Below the pieces are notes generated by a model. The model had not been told where the DNA came from. It saw nothing but the letters and a program-made list of their open reading frames with translations, and ran no database searches. Below, piece after piece: positions 1 to 5,672 of a DNA stretch of 6,578 nt (position 1 is its first letter; each line of letters opens with the position of its first letter). Position numbers and translations under genes: made by a program. This DNA comes from Lachnospiraceae bacterium (GTDB taxonomy: Bacteria > Bacillota > Clostridia > Lachnospirales > Lachnospiraceae): positions 1 to 6,578 of the forward strand of contig JAAWLS010000142.1 in the NCBI GenBank assembly GCA_022798035.1. The letters run 5' to 3'.

Positions 1-70
1 TCGCTTTGCGAAATTCTGCGCCGCAAATGCGTCGCTTTAGCGATATATTTCCTTTGCATTTGCGTGCGCA
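1..70. repeat. GC-rich intergenic block of small dyads
   Basis: No coding frame is convincing here. The stretch is packed with short inverted repeats built from TCGC/GCGA and GCAAATGC/GCATTTGC units: TCGC-TTT-GCGA at 1-11, TCGC-TTTA-GCGA at 32-43, CGCAAATGC at 22-30 matched by GCATTTGCG at 56-64, and TGCG-TG-CGCA at 61-70. It is richer in G+C than the rest of the window. Such blocks look like degenerate dispersed intergenic repeats of clostridia, though copy number cannot be judged from one window. It may continue past the left edge. Confidence 0.5.
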
Positions 71-74
71 TCTT

Positions 75-90
75 GCCCGGAGGGCTTTTT
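75..90 (+). terminator. short GC hairpin with T-tract, possible terminator
   Basis: GCCC (75-78), loop GGA, GGGC (82-85), then TTTTT (86-90). The stem is only 4 bp but all GC and is followed directly by five T. It would end transcription of a plus-strand gene lying left of the window. It abuts the long inverted repeat, whose left arm contains the same T-tract, so the two may be parts of one repeat element. Confidence 0.35.
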
Positions 91-131
91 ATCTTATAGG
101 AAATCCAGAGGAATTTCCTATAAGATAAAAA
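86..131. repeat. 19-bp perfect inverted repeat (hairpin, bidirectional terminator-like)
   Basis: The left arm at 86-104 (TTTTTATCTTATAGGAAAT) is matched exactly by the right arm at 113-131, with the 8-base loop CCAGAGGA between them. The core ATCTTATAGGAAAT is AT-rich, and the outer arms are T5 and A5 (A7 in full). A transcript in either direction would therefore form a hairpin ending in a U-run. This is long for a simple terminator and its core is AT-rich, so it may be the end of a dispersed or MITE-like repeat. No gene is disrupted. Confidence 0.6.
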
Positions 132-226
132 AACAGTCCAATGACAAGCAGGCTTTCCCGGAAAACCAAAAGAAGAACCACGCATATTTTACTTTCCATT
201 CTCATATAGTAGTTCAAAGAGAAATT

Positions 227-242
227 AAGGAGGAATCCTGTG
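227..242 (+). promoter_or_regulatory. Shine-Dalgarno and GTG start of the 240-683 gene
   Basis: AAGGAGG at 227-233, then the six bases AATCCT, then a GTG start codon at 240-242. The strong, well-spaced site decides this non-ATG start. No good sigma-A promoter is visible between 134 and 226: TATAGT at 205-210 could be a -10 box but has no matching -35 box. Confidence 0.75.
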
Positions 243-683
243 AGTTCAAAGACCAAAATTGTTGTTCTGCACCTGAAAGAAGTAGTCTACACAGCTATCT
301 TTGCTATACTTGGCATTCTGCTGATTCTGCTGCTTATTTTTATGTTCCTGCCGGACGACAAAGAGAAAGTTACGGAAGAGACCATGAAATATACAGCGGG
401 GGTATACACTTCCTCCATACAATTAAATGACAATGCCATAGACGTTGAAGTGGTAGTGGACGATAATCATATCAACTCTATTTCACTCATCAACCTGGAC
501 GAATCTACTGCCGCTATGTATCCTCTGATGCAGCCTGCACTGGATAACCTCACGCAGCAAATTTATGAAAAACAGTCTCTGGATAACATCTCTTACGGAG
601 ACGACAACCAGTACACCTCCATGGTACTGCTGAACGCCATCCAGACAGCGCTGGATAAGGCAGCCTACATAGAAACAAAATAA
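240..683 (+). CDS. Membrane-anchored protein with divergent FMN-bind-like domain
   Basis: A 147-residue protein: a short, positively charged cytoplasmic N-terminus (1-15), one hydrophobic helix (about 16-38), then a small extracytoplasmic domain (about 50-142). The outer domain follows the pattern of the FMN-bind fold: YTAGVYTSS at 51-59, an alternating strand DVEVVVDDNHINSISLI at 68-84, and a C-terminal YTS...NAIQTALDKA at 125-141. In classic members a D-x-x-SGAT motif precedes YTS and its Thr carries covalent FMN. Here the matching segment is DNISYGDDNQYTS (115-127), so the attachment Thr is missing. The domain probably binds no covalent flavin and may be structural or bind something else. 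The start is GTG with a strong ribosome binding site. It appears monocistronic within the window, and the 719-766 terminator follows. The fold assignment is by eye; the precise role is unknown. Confidence 0.7.
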   Translation: MSSKTKIVVLHLKEVVYTAIFAILGILLILLLIFMFLPDDKEKVTEETMKYTAGVYTSSIQLNDNAIDVEVVVDDNHINSISLINLDESTAAMYPLMQPALDNLTQQIYEKQSLDNISYGDDNQYTSMVLLNAIQTALDKAAYIETK

Positions 684-718
684 GTCTTTTACCGTTACAT
701 TTTTCTTCCTCACAGCAA

Positions 719-766
719 AAGCCCTTTTTGAAATCTATCTCAAACAACAGATTTCAGAAAGGGCTT
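719..766. terminator. Bidirectional intrinsic terminator between convergent genes
   Basis: Arms 719-736 and 749-766 pair over 18 bp with a single T/G wobble, around the 12-base loop ATCTCAAACAAC. Read on the minus strand, the stem ends GGGCTT and continues as TTTTGCTG, a fair U-run, so it is a good terminator for the degV-family gene that stops at 813. Read on the plus strand it lies 36 bases past the stop of the 240-683 gene but has only a weak T-tract (TTACATCATTC). Confidence 0.85.
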
Positions 767-812
767 ACATCATTCTCTCACTGACCAGGTTCATGCTGTT
801 TCTCCATATCCT

Positions 813-1652
813 TCAGACAGCGATAATAATTCCGCCATCATTGGCATACATACTGCTGATTCCCGCAGTGTCTATCACAAATATCTCCTTAAATTCAGCC
901 ATACCCTTTATTCTCTTCGCAGTTTCTTCCGCCCGCCTGAGACAGTTGCAATGTGCAATCGCCAGCACTTTATCCTGGGGATTCTTCGTCTTTGCAATTA
1001 AATCTGCAATCATTTTTTCCAGTGCCTTCGCAATTCCCCTGGCCTGCCCAATCTGGCAGATAGTACCTTCCGGCGTTCCACCCATTACCGGCTTAATATT
1101 CAATGCACCTGCCACAAAGGCTTTGACATTGCTCAATCTTCCATTTTTCCGCAAAGTCTCCAAGGTTTCCAATACAAAAGAAGTGTTTAAATCTGCAATA
1201 AACGCATCCACTTTCTCTATCACTTCTTCAAAACCAAATCCTGCCTCCTCATATTCCTGAATCTTCATTGCAATGAGAGTTTCTCCCACAGAAGCAGACT
1301 TGGAATCGAAAATATGAATACTTTTTTCCCCTTTCTCCTCCAGGTATAAATTCCTTCCCAGCTGCGCACTGTTATAAGAACCGCTGAGCTGAGAGGACAA
1401 AGTCACTGCATAAACATGTTCCGCCTCACAATCAAAAGATTCCAAAAACCGTTCCGGCGAAGGGCAGTTCGACTTTGGGCAGTTCGGACTTGCCGCCACT
1501 TTTTTTAAAAATTCTGCCTGATTAAAGGTTTCGTCATCCACAATGCATTCATCATCCACCAAAATCTCCAAAGGCACTGATTCAAAATGTCCGTCCTGTT
1601 TCAGCTTCTCCGGCAATTCTCCGCAGCTGTCCACTACAATTTTATAACTCAT
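813..1652 (-). CDS. DegV family fatty-acid-binding protein (FakB-like)
   Basis: A 279-residue protein, the usual DegV length. Family motifs occur in order: DSCGELP (8-14), the lipid-pocket segment KSNCPSPERF (60-69), VTLSSQLSGSYNSA (83-96), DSKSASVGE (116-124), the LETLRKNGRLSN stretch (164-175), NIKPVMGGTPEG (185-196), and an AHC...RRAEETAKRIK helix (233-249). Characterised DegV/FakB proteins hold a fatty acid in the cytosol and present it to FakA kinase for acyl-phosphate formation and phospholipid synthesis. The C-terminus reads SSMYANDGGIIIAV where many FakB proteins have a His-containing HTGPG loop, so this is a divergent subgroup and its ligand is not certain. It has its own AGGAGG site (1659-1664, 6-base gap) and terminator, so it is probably transcribed alone. 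No kinase partner is in the window. Confidence 0.92.
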   Translation of the reverse strand: MSYKIVVDSCGELPEKLKQDGHFESVPLEILVDDECIVDDETFNQAEFLKKVAASPNCPKSNCPSPERFLESFDCEAEHVYAVTLSSQLSGSYNSAQLGRNLYLEEKGEKSIHIFDSKSASVGETLIAMKIQEYEEAGFGFEEVIEKVDAFIADLNTSFVLETLETLRKNGRLSNVKAFVAGALNIKPVMGGTPEGTICQIGQARGIAKALEKMIADLIAKTKNPQDKVLAIAHCNCLRRAEETAKRIKGMAEFKEIFVIDTAGISSMYANDGGIIIAV

Positions 1653-1858
1653 CTCTTTCCTCCTAAATATTCCGCAGTATTCTCATAATGCAATTTAGAT
1701 TCTCATTAACATCATAATTTATAGTATTTTTTCCTACTATATTCGACATTTAAAATGACTTGATAAATTATTTTCTATTTTTTAACATAGTTTTAAATAC
1801 TACTTAATACTAACACAAATATTTAGTTTTGAAAAGCCCCTTTTGGCATTGATTACCG
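1653..1858 (-). promoter_or_regulatory. AT-rich intergenic region upstream of degV-family gene
   Basis: These 206 bases contain no gene. They hold the 3' end of the transglutaminase transcript and the control region of the degV-family gene. Visible items are the ribosome site AGGAGG (minus strand, 1659-1664); a dyad TATAGTA-N8-TACTATA at 1720-1741; a smaller TAGT-N7-ACTA dyad at 1788-1802; and TGTCGAA on the minus strand (1742-1748), identical to the Spo0A box core. TATAAA (minus strand, 1719-1724) is a possible -10 box but has no good -35 box. Near 1832-1847 a 3-5 bp stem (AAAAG-GGG-CTTTT on the minus strand) is at best a weak terminator for the gene ending at 1859. Confidence 0.5.
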
Positions 1859-3055
1859 TTAATTAAAGCAGAAACTGATTTCTCTCCACATATCGTCTTC
1901 AATATAATTAATTTCTGCAATTCCGCTGCAGTAATCTACGATATATCCTTCCTCAATAAAATACCGGAACGCCTGCTTTTTCAGGCTGTCATCTGAAAAA
2001 CGCAGCGTAACCACACGCCTCTGAAGCCATGCCTCAGAGAGGATATTTCCTATTCGCTCAGAATCCCACTCCTCAATATAATTTCCTTCTTTGATATAAT
2101 AATTATTTCTCACCGCATTGCATTCCGGCAAATCTATTTCAGAGTTGGGCATATGTCCCATCTGCATTTCCTCAGTAGTCATCGTCATATAGTTATAGTC
2201 AATAAAAGACGTCTCCAGCCCTTCTCCGTTTCGATATCCATTATTTCCCCAGGTTGCATCCATGTAGTAATACTCTCCCTCAATGCAAATCAGGTTCCAC
2301 GCATGGGGCTCTCCCAAAGCCACTCCAGACACAATTACACTCTGAATTCCCAGCTGTCCCAAAAGATATTGAACGGCACAGGCATATCCCTGGCATACTG
2401 TCTGCCGCTTAATAAAAACGCTGATAATATTCTGGCTGTCCGCCGCATCCTGCACATATTCCGTATTGAGAGCCAGCAGTTCATATACATATTTTACCTT
2501 ATCGTAATCTGTATCGTTGATGGAAATTCCACTCAGCCAAGCGTCCACAATCTCATCTATCTGACTTTGAATGGTTTTGCGCTCTTCCGCCGACATGGTA
2601 TATTTGGGAGCAAACTCCAGGCTGACTAGCTCCTCGCCTTTGGTATACCGCGTAAACACATAACCTTCCACCCAGAACAAACCGCCATAATCTCCGCAGA
2701 CTGCTGTGTAGGCATGCCGCATCAAATCCAAGTCTGTGGTGGAAAGTCTGATTTTTTCTTCATGATTTAAAATTGCTGCAAGCATCTCATCGTAAACCAC
2801 CCTGCCTGCCTCGTCTAAATGCTCATAAGCATATTTTCCCACTGAAATCTGCTTTAGCTGAGCATTTTCCAACTTCTTTGTATCTGTCTCAGGAGCCTTT
2901 GCTTTCTGCTTATTCTGGTCCGTTTTGACACTTTCTGACTCTCTGCTTTCCTGCAGAATATCCTGAAAAGTTTCCGGTATGCACGCGCTATTAATCAAAC
3001 TGCTGCAAAGCACTACCAGCATCAGCATTCCTATCCTGCTCTTTTGCCCTCTCAT
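1859..3055 (-). CDS. Secreted (probable lipoprotein) transglutaminase-like domain protein
   Basis: A 398-residue protein. The N-terminus is a signal peptide: RGQKSR, hydrophobic IGMLMLVVLCSSLI, then NSAC with Cys25 as a possible lipidation site. The -3 residue is Asn, so the lipobox is imperfect. A charged linker follows (about 30-65, rich in E, K and Q). The core, about 180-275, is of the transglutaminase/protease superfamily, with Cys221 in TVCQGYACA, His251 in EPHAWN and Asp266 in YYMDATWGNN forming the expected Cys-His-Asp triad. In bacteria such domains are usually thought to act as cysteine peptidases or amidases at the cell surface; the substrate here is unknown. Residues 310-398 form an extra C-terminal region I do not recognise. 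The start follows the SD-like AAAGGGAAGG (3065-3074) with a 9-base gap. It lies 59 bases downstream of the aminopeptidase gene on the same strand, so co-transcription is possible. Confidence 0.85.
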   Translation of the reverse strand: MRGQKSRIGMLMLVVLCSSLINSACIPETFQDILQESRESESVKTDQNKQKAKAPETDTKKLENAQLKQISVGKYAYEHLDEAGRVVYDEMLAAILNHEEKIRLSTTDLDLMRHAYTAVCGDYGGLFWVEGYVFTRYTKGEELVSLEFAPKYTMSAEERKTIQSQIDEIVDAWLSGISINDTDYDKVKYVYELLALNTEYVQDAADSQNIISVFIKRQTVCQGYACAVQYLLGQLGIQSVIVSGVALGEPHAWNLICIEGEYYYMDATWGNNGYRNGEGLETSFIDYNYMTMTTEEMQMGHMPNSEIDLPECNAVRNNYYIKEGNYIEEWDSERIGNILSEAWLQRRVVTLRFSDDSLKKQAFRYFIEEGYIVDYCSGIAEINYIEDDMWREISFCFN

Positions 3056-3114
3056 TCCAAACTACCTTCCCTTTCCATGTAAAACCTTCCGCACTATCGC
3101 TGTCTGCCCAAAAT

Positions 3115-4404
3115 TCAAATTTTAAAATAAGCCGTGACAAAATCTGTCAGCGATTTCATATCGGCTGTTCCCATGGTTTCCACGGAAGAGTGCATCGCCA
3201 GCAGAGGAACTCCTATGTCCACTGTCCGAACCGGTAAAATACTGGATGCAATCGCTCCTAAGGTTCCGCCGCCCTGCATATCTGAACGGTTTACAAATTT
3301 CTGATATGGAATCTGTTCTTTTCTGCATATCTGTTCAACGACTGCTATGGCTTCACAGTCCGTGGCATAAGACTGGCTGCTGGCCTCCTTAACGCAGAAT
3401 CCGCTGCCCAGCACTGGTTTATTGGTGATATCCATTTTTCCTGTTTGGTTAGGATGAAGGCCATGGGCCACATCAACTGACAGAAAAAAGGCATTGTACA
3501 AATTCTCTCTTGTCTGAGCTGCCGTCTTTCCAAGACTGTCACTGATTTTCTCCAATAAATTTAAAAGCAACAGGGAGCCTGCGCCTTGTTTCGTACGACT
3601 GCCAATCTCTTCATGGTCAAACAAGGCCACTACGTTTAATCCATCTGCCCGGCTGCTGTCAATCAGTCCTGTCAGCAATGCCTGCACTGACGTAAGATTA
3701 TCCAGTCTCGGAGAAAGAATAAATTCTTCCTGTACCCCCAAATGCCTGGGCTTTTCCATGCAGTATATCCAAAGCTCAAAATCCAGAATTCTCTCCATAT
3801 CCACCTGGAGCTCTTCTGCCAAAAAATGCATCAGCATTTTCTCCTCTTCCAGCTCTTCTTCCAGCAGCCCTATGATTGGCAGCATATCTGTCTGTTTATT
3901 TAACTCCACGCCCTTATTTACTTCACGATTCATGTGGATGGCAAGATTAGGAATCACAAGCAACGGCTTTACAACGTCAAGATAACGTATCTCAGGATGC
4001 AGCACATCTTCACTTTCCAGGGCCACACGTCCGGAAATGCTTAAAGGTCTGTCAAGCCATGTATTTAAAATTGCTCCCCCATACACTTCCACATTTACCT
4101 GAGCATAACCTGAAGTCTGAACATCAGGATTCGGCTTGATTCTCAAACAGGGAAAATCCGTGTGAGCTGCTCCGATTCGAACCGCCTCCCTGTAATTTGA
4201 CCTTTCTCCCAATGTAAAAGCAAACAGCGTCGTGTCATGATGCTTCATATAATATCTTCCATTCTCACTTAAACCCCAGGCCTGGTGGAAAAAAAGCTCC
4301 TGAAATCCCGCTTCCTTCAGCTGCTCCTCCGCTTCTCTTACCACCATAACTCCGCTGGTTCCCCGCTCCAGCAGACGAAATAATTTCTGTTCTGTCTGTT
4401 CCAT
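3115..4404 (-). CDS. apeB: M18 family aminopeptidase (aspartyl aminopeptidase type)
   Basis: A 429-residue protein, the normal full length for M18. The di-metal (usually zinc) active site can be read directly: His81 in AAHTDFP, bridging Asp235 in SPRLDNLTS, catalytic Glu265 and metal ligand Glu266 in LFDHEEIGS, Asp311 in LSVDVAHG, and His405 in LLAMHSSVE. Other family signatures are YGGAILNTWLDRPLSISG (108-125), NLAIHMNREVNKG (153-165) and GGGTLGAI (378-385). M18 enzymes are cytosolic dodecamers in characterised cases and remove N-terminal residues, often acidic ones, from short peptides; exact specificity cannot be read here. The start is supported by AGGAGG (minus strand, 4411-4416) six bases upstream. 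The gene is divergent from a LysR regulator with which it shares a control region, suggesting regulation by it. All key residues are intact. Confidence 0.96.
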   Translation of the reverse strand: MEQTEQKLFRLLERGTSGVMVVREAEEQLKEAGFQELFFHQAWGLSENGRYYMKHHDTTLFAFTLGERSNYREAVRIGAAHTDFPCLRIKPNPDVQTSGYAQVNVEVYGGAILNTWLDRPLSISGRVALESEDVLHPEIRYLDVVKPLLVIPNLAIHMNREVNKGVELNKQTDMLPIIGLLEEELEEEKMLMHFLAEELQVDMERILDFELWIYCMEKPRHLGVQEEFILSPRLDNLTSVQALLTGLIDSSRADGLNVVALFDHEEIGSRTKQGAGSLLLLNLLEKISDSLGKTAAQTRENLYNAFFLSVDVAHGLHPNQTGKMDITNKPVLGSGFCVKEASSQSYATDCEAIAVVEQICRKEQIPYQKFVNRSDMQGGGTLGAIASSILPVRTVDIGVPLLAMHSSVETMGTADMKSLTDFVTAYFKI

Positions 4405-4477
4405 ATTCTGCCTCCTGTATATAAGAAATTTTAAAAATTACAATTCAAAATTCTCCATATGCATGACTCACTGCCAT

Positions 4478-4492
4478 TTGTATATTATACCA
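4478..4492. promoter_or_regulatory. Dyad site 1 (GTATA-T-TATAC), candidate LysR operator
   Basis: TTGTATATTATACCA contains a perfect 11-base dyad, GTATA-T-TATAC (4480-4490), centred on 4485 and overlapping the aminopeptidase -10 box. It is nearly the same as dyad site 3 over the LysR -10 box. Part of the similarity is forced by the -10 consensus, so the call rests on the shared outer G and C and the flanking TT/CCA. Confidence 0.45.
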
Positions 4493-4512
4493 TAACAACC
4501 GGACCTTTTCTA
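4484..4512 (-). promoter_or_regulatory. Predicted sigma-A promoter of the aminopeptidase gene
   Basis: On the minus strand, -10 TATAAT (4484-4489) is preceded by TGG (extended -10) and, 17 bases upstream, by TAGAAA (4507-4512), which matches the TTGACA consensus at four of six positions. Transcription would start near 4477, giving a leader of about 70 bases. The perfect -10 with a mediocre -35 fits an activator-assisted promoter. Confidence 0.75.
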
Positions 4513-4531
4513 CTCTATCGGAACTTGAGTT

Positions 4532-4545
4532 TTGTATTCATACCA
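4532..4545. promoter_or_regulatory. Dyad site 2 (GTAT-TC-ATAC), candidate LysR operator
   Basis: TTGTATTCATACCA contains the dyad GTAT-TC-ATAC (4534-4543), centred on 4538.5. Its flanks TTG and CCA match site 1. It lies about 60 bases upstream of both predicted transcription starts (near 4477 on minus and 4596 on plus), the distance at which LysR-type proteins typically have their main recognition site. It does not overlap a -10 box, so promoter consensus does not explain it. Confidence 0.45.
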
Positions 4546-4560
4546 GTGATTCTTCTATTG

Positions 4561-4589
4561 TTGCCAATCCGCATCAAACAATGTATACT
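4561..4589 (+). promoter_or_regulatory. Predicted sigma-A promoter of the LysR-type gene
   Basis: TTGCCA (4561-4566), a 17-base spacer, then TATACT (4584-4589). Transcription would begin near 4596. This places the ATG at 4581 inside the promoter and supports translation from 4629. Confidence 0.75.
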
Positions 4590-4594
4590 ATACA
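4582..4594. promoter_or_regulatory. Dyad site 3 (TGTATA-C-TATACA), candidate LysR autoregulatory operator
   Basis: A perfect 13-base palindrome, TGTATACTATACA, centred on 4588. It fits the T-N11-A rule for LysR-type boxes with full dyad symmetry. It covers the -10 box of the LysR gene, a position where bound protein would block its own promoter, as is common for this family. Confidence 0.55.
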
Positions 4595-4628
4595 AAAAGA
4601 AACAGAAATTTTCACACCGGAGGAAACA

Positions 4629-5534
4629 ATGGAATTAAGACAAATACAGTACTTTATACAGCTTTACAAAGACTGCAACATAACAAAATCCAGCCAGGCG
4701 CTTTTTATTTCCCAGCAGGGATTAAGCAAATCTATCGGCCGGCTGGAAGAAGAGCTGGGCTTTCTCTTATTTGAGCGGACTGCTTCAGGAGTTATTCCTA
4801 CCGATTACGCTAACAAACTCTATCTTCATTTCAGGAAGGTTCTAGATGCCTTTCACGAATTAGAATTGGAAATCGAACACATCCGTGAAGAACGAATTTT
4901 AAAAATTTCGGCCCACCCAGGATTTGCCCTGTCCACCGATAAGGATAAATTTGCAGAATATAGCCGCTACTATCCGGAATACAAAACGAAATACATAGAA
5001 GAACCAAAAGAAAAAGCCATGCAGCATCTTCTGGAGCACAAAGCAGATGTAGCCTATATGCTGGCTCCGATTCCAGAAGGATTTCAATCCCATCAGCTCA
5101 TTGGAAAATCGCCTTTATATGCCGTTATGGAAAAAAAGCACCCTCTTGCCAAAAAGGAACATATTAATATATGGGATTTAAAAAACCAGACGCTCCTGTT
5201 ACTAGATATCTATGCTGAATACAGCCAGTTGATTCTCAATCAGACAGAGACAAAAGATATCCCTTATGTGATTCATGACAAAGTGACAATGAATGAATTT
5301 CTTTCCATTATCAGTTCCAGCCTTTTTATCGGTTTCAGCACCGATATTATATACCGTTATTATGATTTTCCAAATATTTCTTTTATACCTTTTATTCTGC
5401 CAGACGGCTCCTCCCTCTATTCAGAGACACATCTTGTAACGCCCAAAAATGTCTTTTTGGATTGGGAAATGCAGCACTACATCAATTATGCAAAAGAAAA
5501 ATATCACGATACCCTGAATGATGACGCAACATAA
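4629..5534 (+). CDS. LysR family transcriptional regulator
   Basis: A 301-residue regulator, typical LysR length. The N-terminal winged helix-turn-helix is clear: MELRQIQYFIQLYKDCNITKSSQ, then LFISQQGLSKSIGRLEEELGFLLFERTASG. A linker helix (about 60-90) leads to a substrate-binding domain of the periplasmic-binding-protein type (about 90-290). The chosen start, ATG 4629, has GGAGG at 4619-4623 and begins with the family's usual MELRQ. An in-frame ATG at 4581 would add 16 residues but lies within the predicted -10 region, so I reject it. The gene is divergent from the M18 aminopeptidase, the classic LysR layout, with three matching dyads between them. The co-inducer cannot be inferred from sequence; the context suggests peptide or amino-acid status. 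Confidence 0.95.
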   Translation: MELRQIQYFIQLYKDCNITKSSQALFISQQGLSKSIGRLEEELGFLLFERTASGVIPTDYANKLYLHFRKVLDAFHELELEIEHIREERILKISAHPGFALSTDKDKFAEYSRYYPEYKTKYIEEPKEKAMQHLLEHKADVAYMLAPIPEGFQSHQLIGKSPLYAVMEKKHPLAKKEHINIWDLKNQTLLLLDIYAEYSQLILNQTETKDIPYVIHDKVTMNEFLSIISSSLFIGFSTDIIYRYYDFPNISFIPFILPDGSSLYSETHLVTPKNVFLDWEMQHYINYAKEKYHDTLNDDAT

Positions 5535-5551
5535 GCACAAAAATGCTTTTT
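5533..5551. terminator. Small hairpin at the LysR stop codon
   Basis: AAGCA (5533-5537), loop CAAAAA, TGCTT (5544-5548), then TTT. The stem overlaps the last two bases of the TAA stop. It is a weak accessory terminator at best; the strong one follows at 5568-5605. Confidence 0.3.
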
Positions 5552-5567
5552 GCCTCTGATATGGGCA

Positions 5568-5610
5568 AAGGGTACTCTTTCCATAGCAGTAGAAAGAGTA
5601 CCCTTCTTTT
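5568..5610. terminator. Intrinsic terminator of the LysR gene, probably shared with the convergent gene
   Basis: A perfect 14-bp stem, 5568-5581 paired with 5592-5605 (core GGGTACTCTTTC/GAAAGAGTACCC), with a 10-base loop and then CTTTT on the plus strand. On the minus strand the stem is followed by a short T-run and GCCC, so it could also stop the membrane-protein transcript that ends at 5673. A further 6-bp hairpin, TTTGCC/GGCAAA (5549-5554 and 5564-5569), overlaps its left foot. Confidence 0.88.
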
Positions 5611-5672
5611 AGGGAAAACTTATTAAATTAAGCTACCATACATAGAGCGAGGAACATCTGTTCATCAATACT

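Noticed and set aside
1..133. CRISPR array or tRNA in the repeat-rich left end
   Set aside because: The repeats are short, inverted and irregularly spaced, with no direct repeats and spacers and no cloverleaf.
154..164. TTTCC-C-GGAAA dyad upstream of the FMN-bind-like gene as an operator
   Set aside because: The arms are five bases and match no motif I know, and no clear promoter lies beside it.
793..1260. Plus-strand open frame of 155 codons opposite the degV-family gene
   Set aside because: It is a shadow of the well-supported minus-strand gene, has no ribosome binding site and overlaps the terminator-proximal region.
1832..1847. AAAAG-GGG-CTTTT as terminator of the transglutaminase gene (minus strand)
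   Set aside because: The stem is only 3-5 bp with a three-base loop and a short T-run, too weak to call as a separate feature; it is mentioned only in the intergenic entry.
2153..2629. Plus-strand open frame of 158 codons inside the transglutaminase gene
   Set aside because: It is antisense to a protein with an intact catalytic triad, lacks a ribosome site and encodes a low-complexity, non-family sequence.
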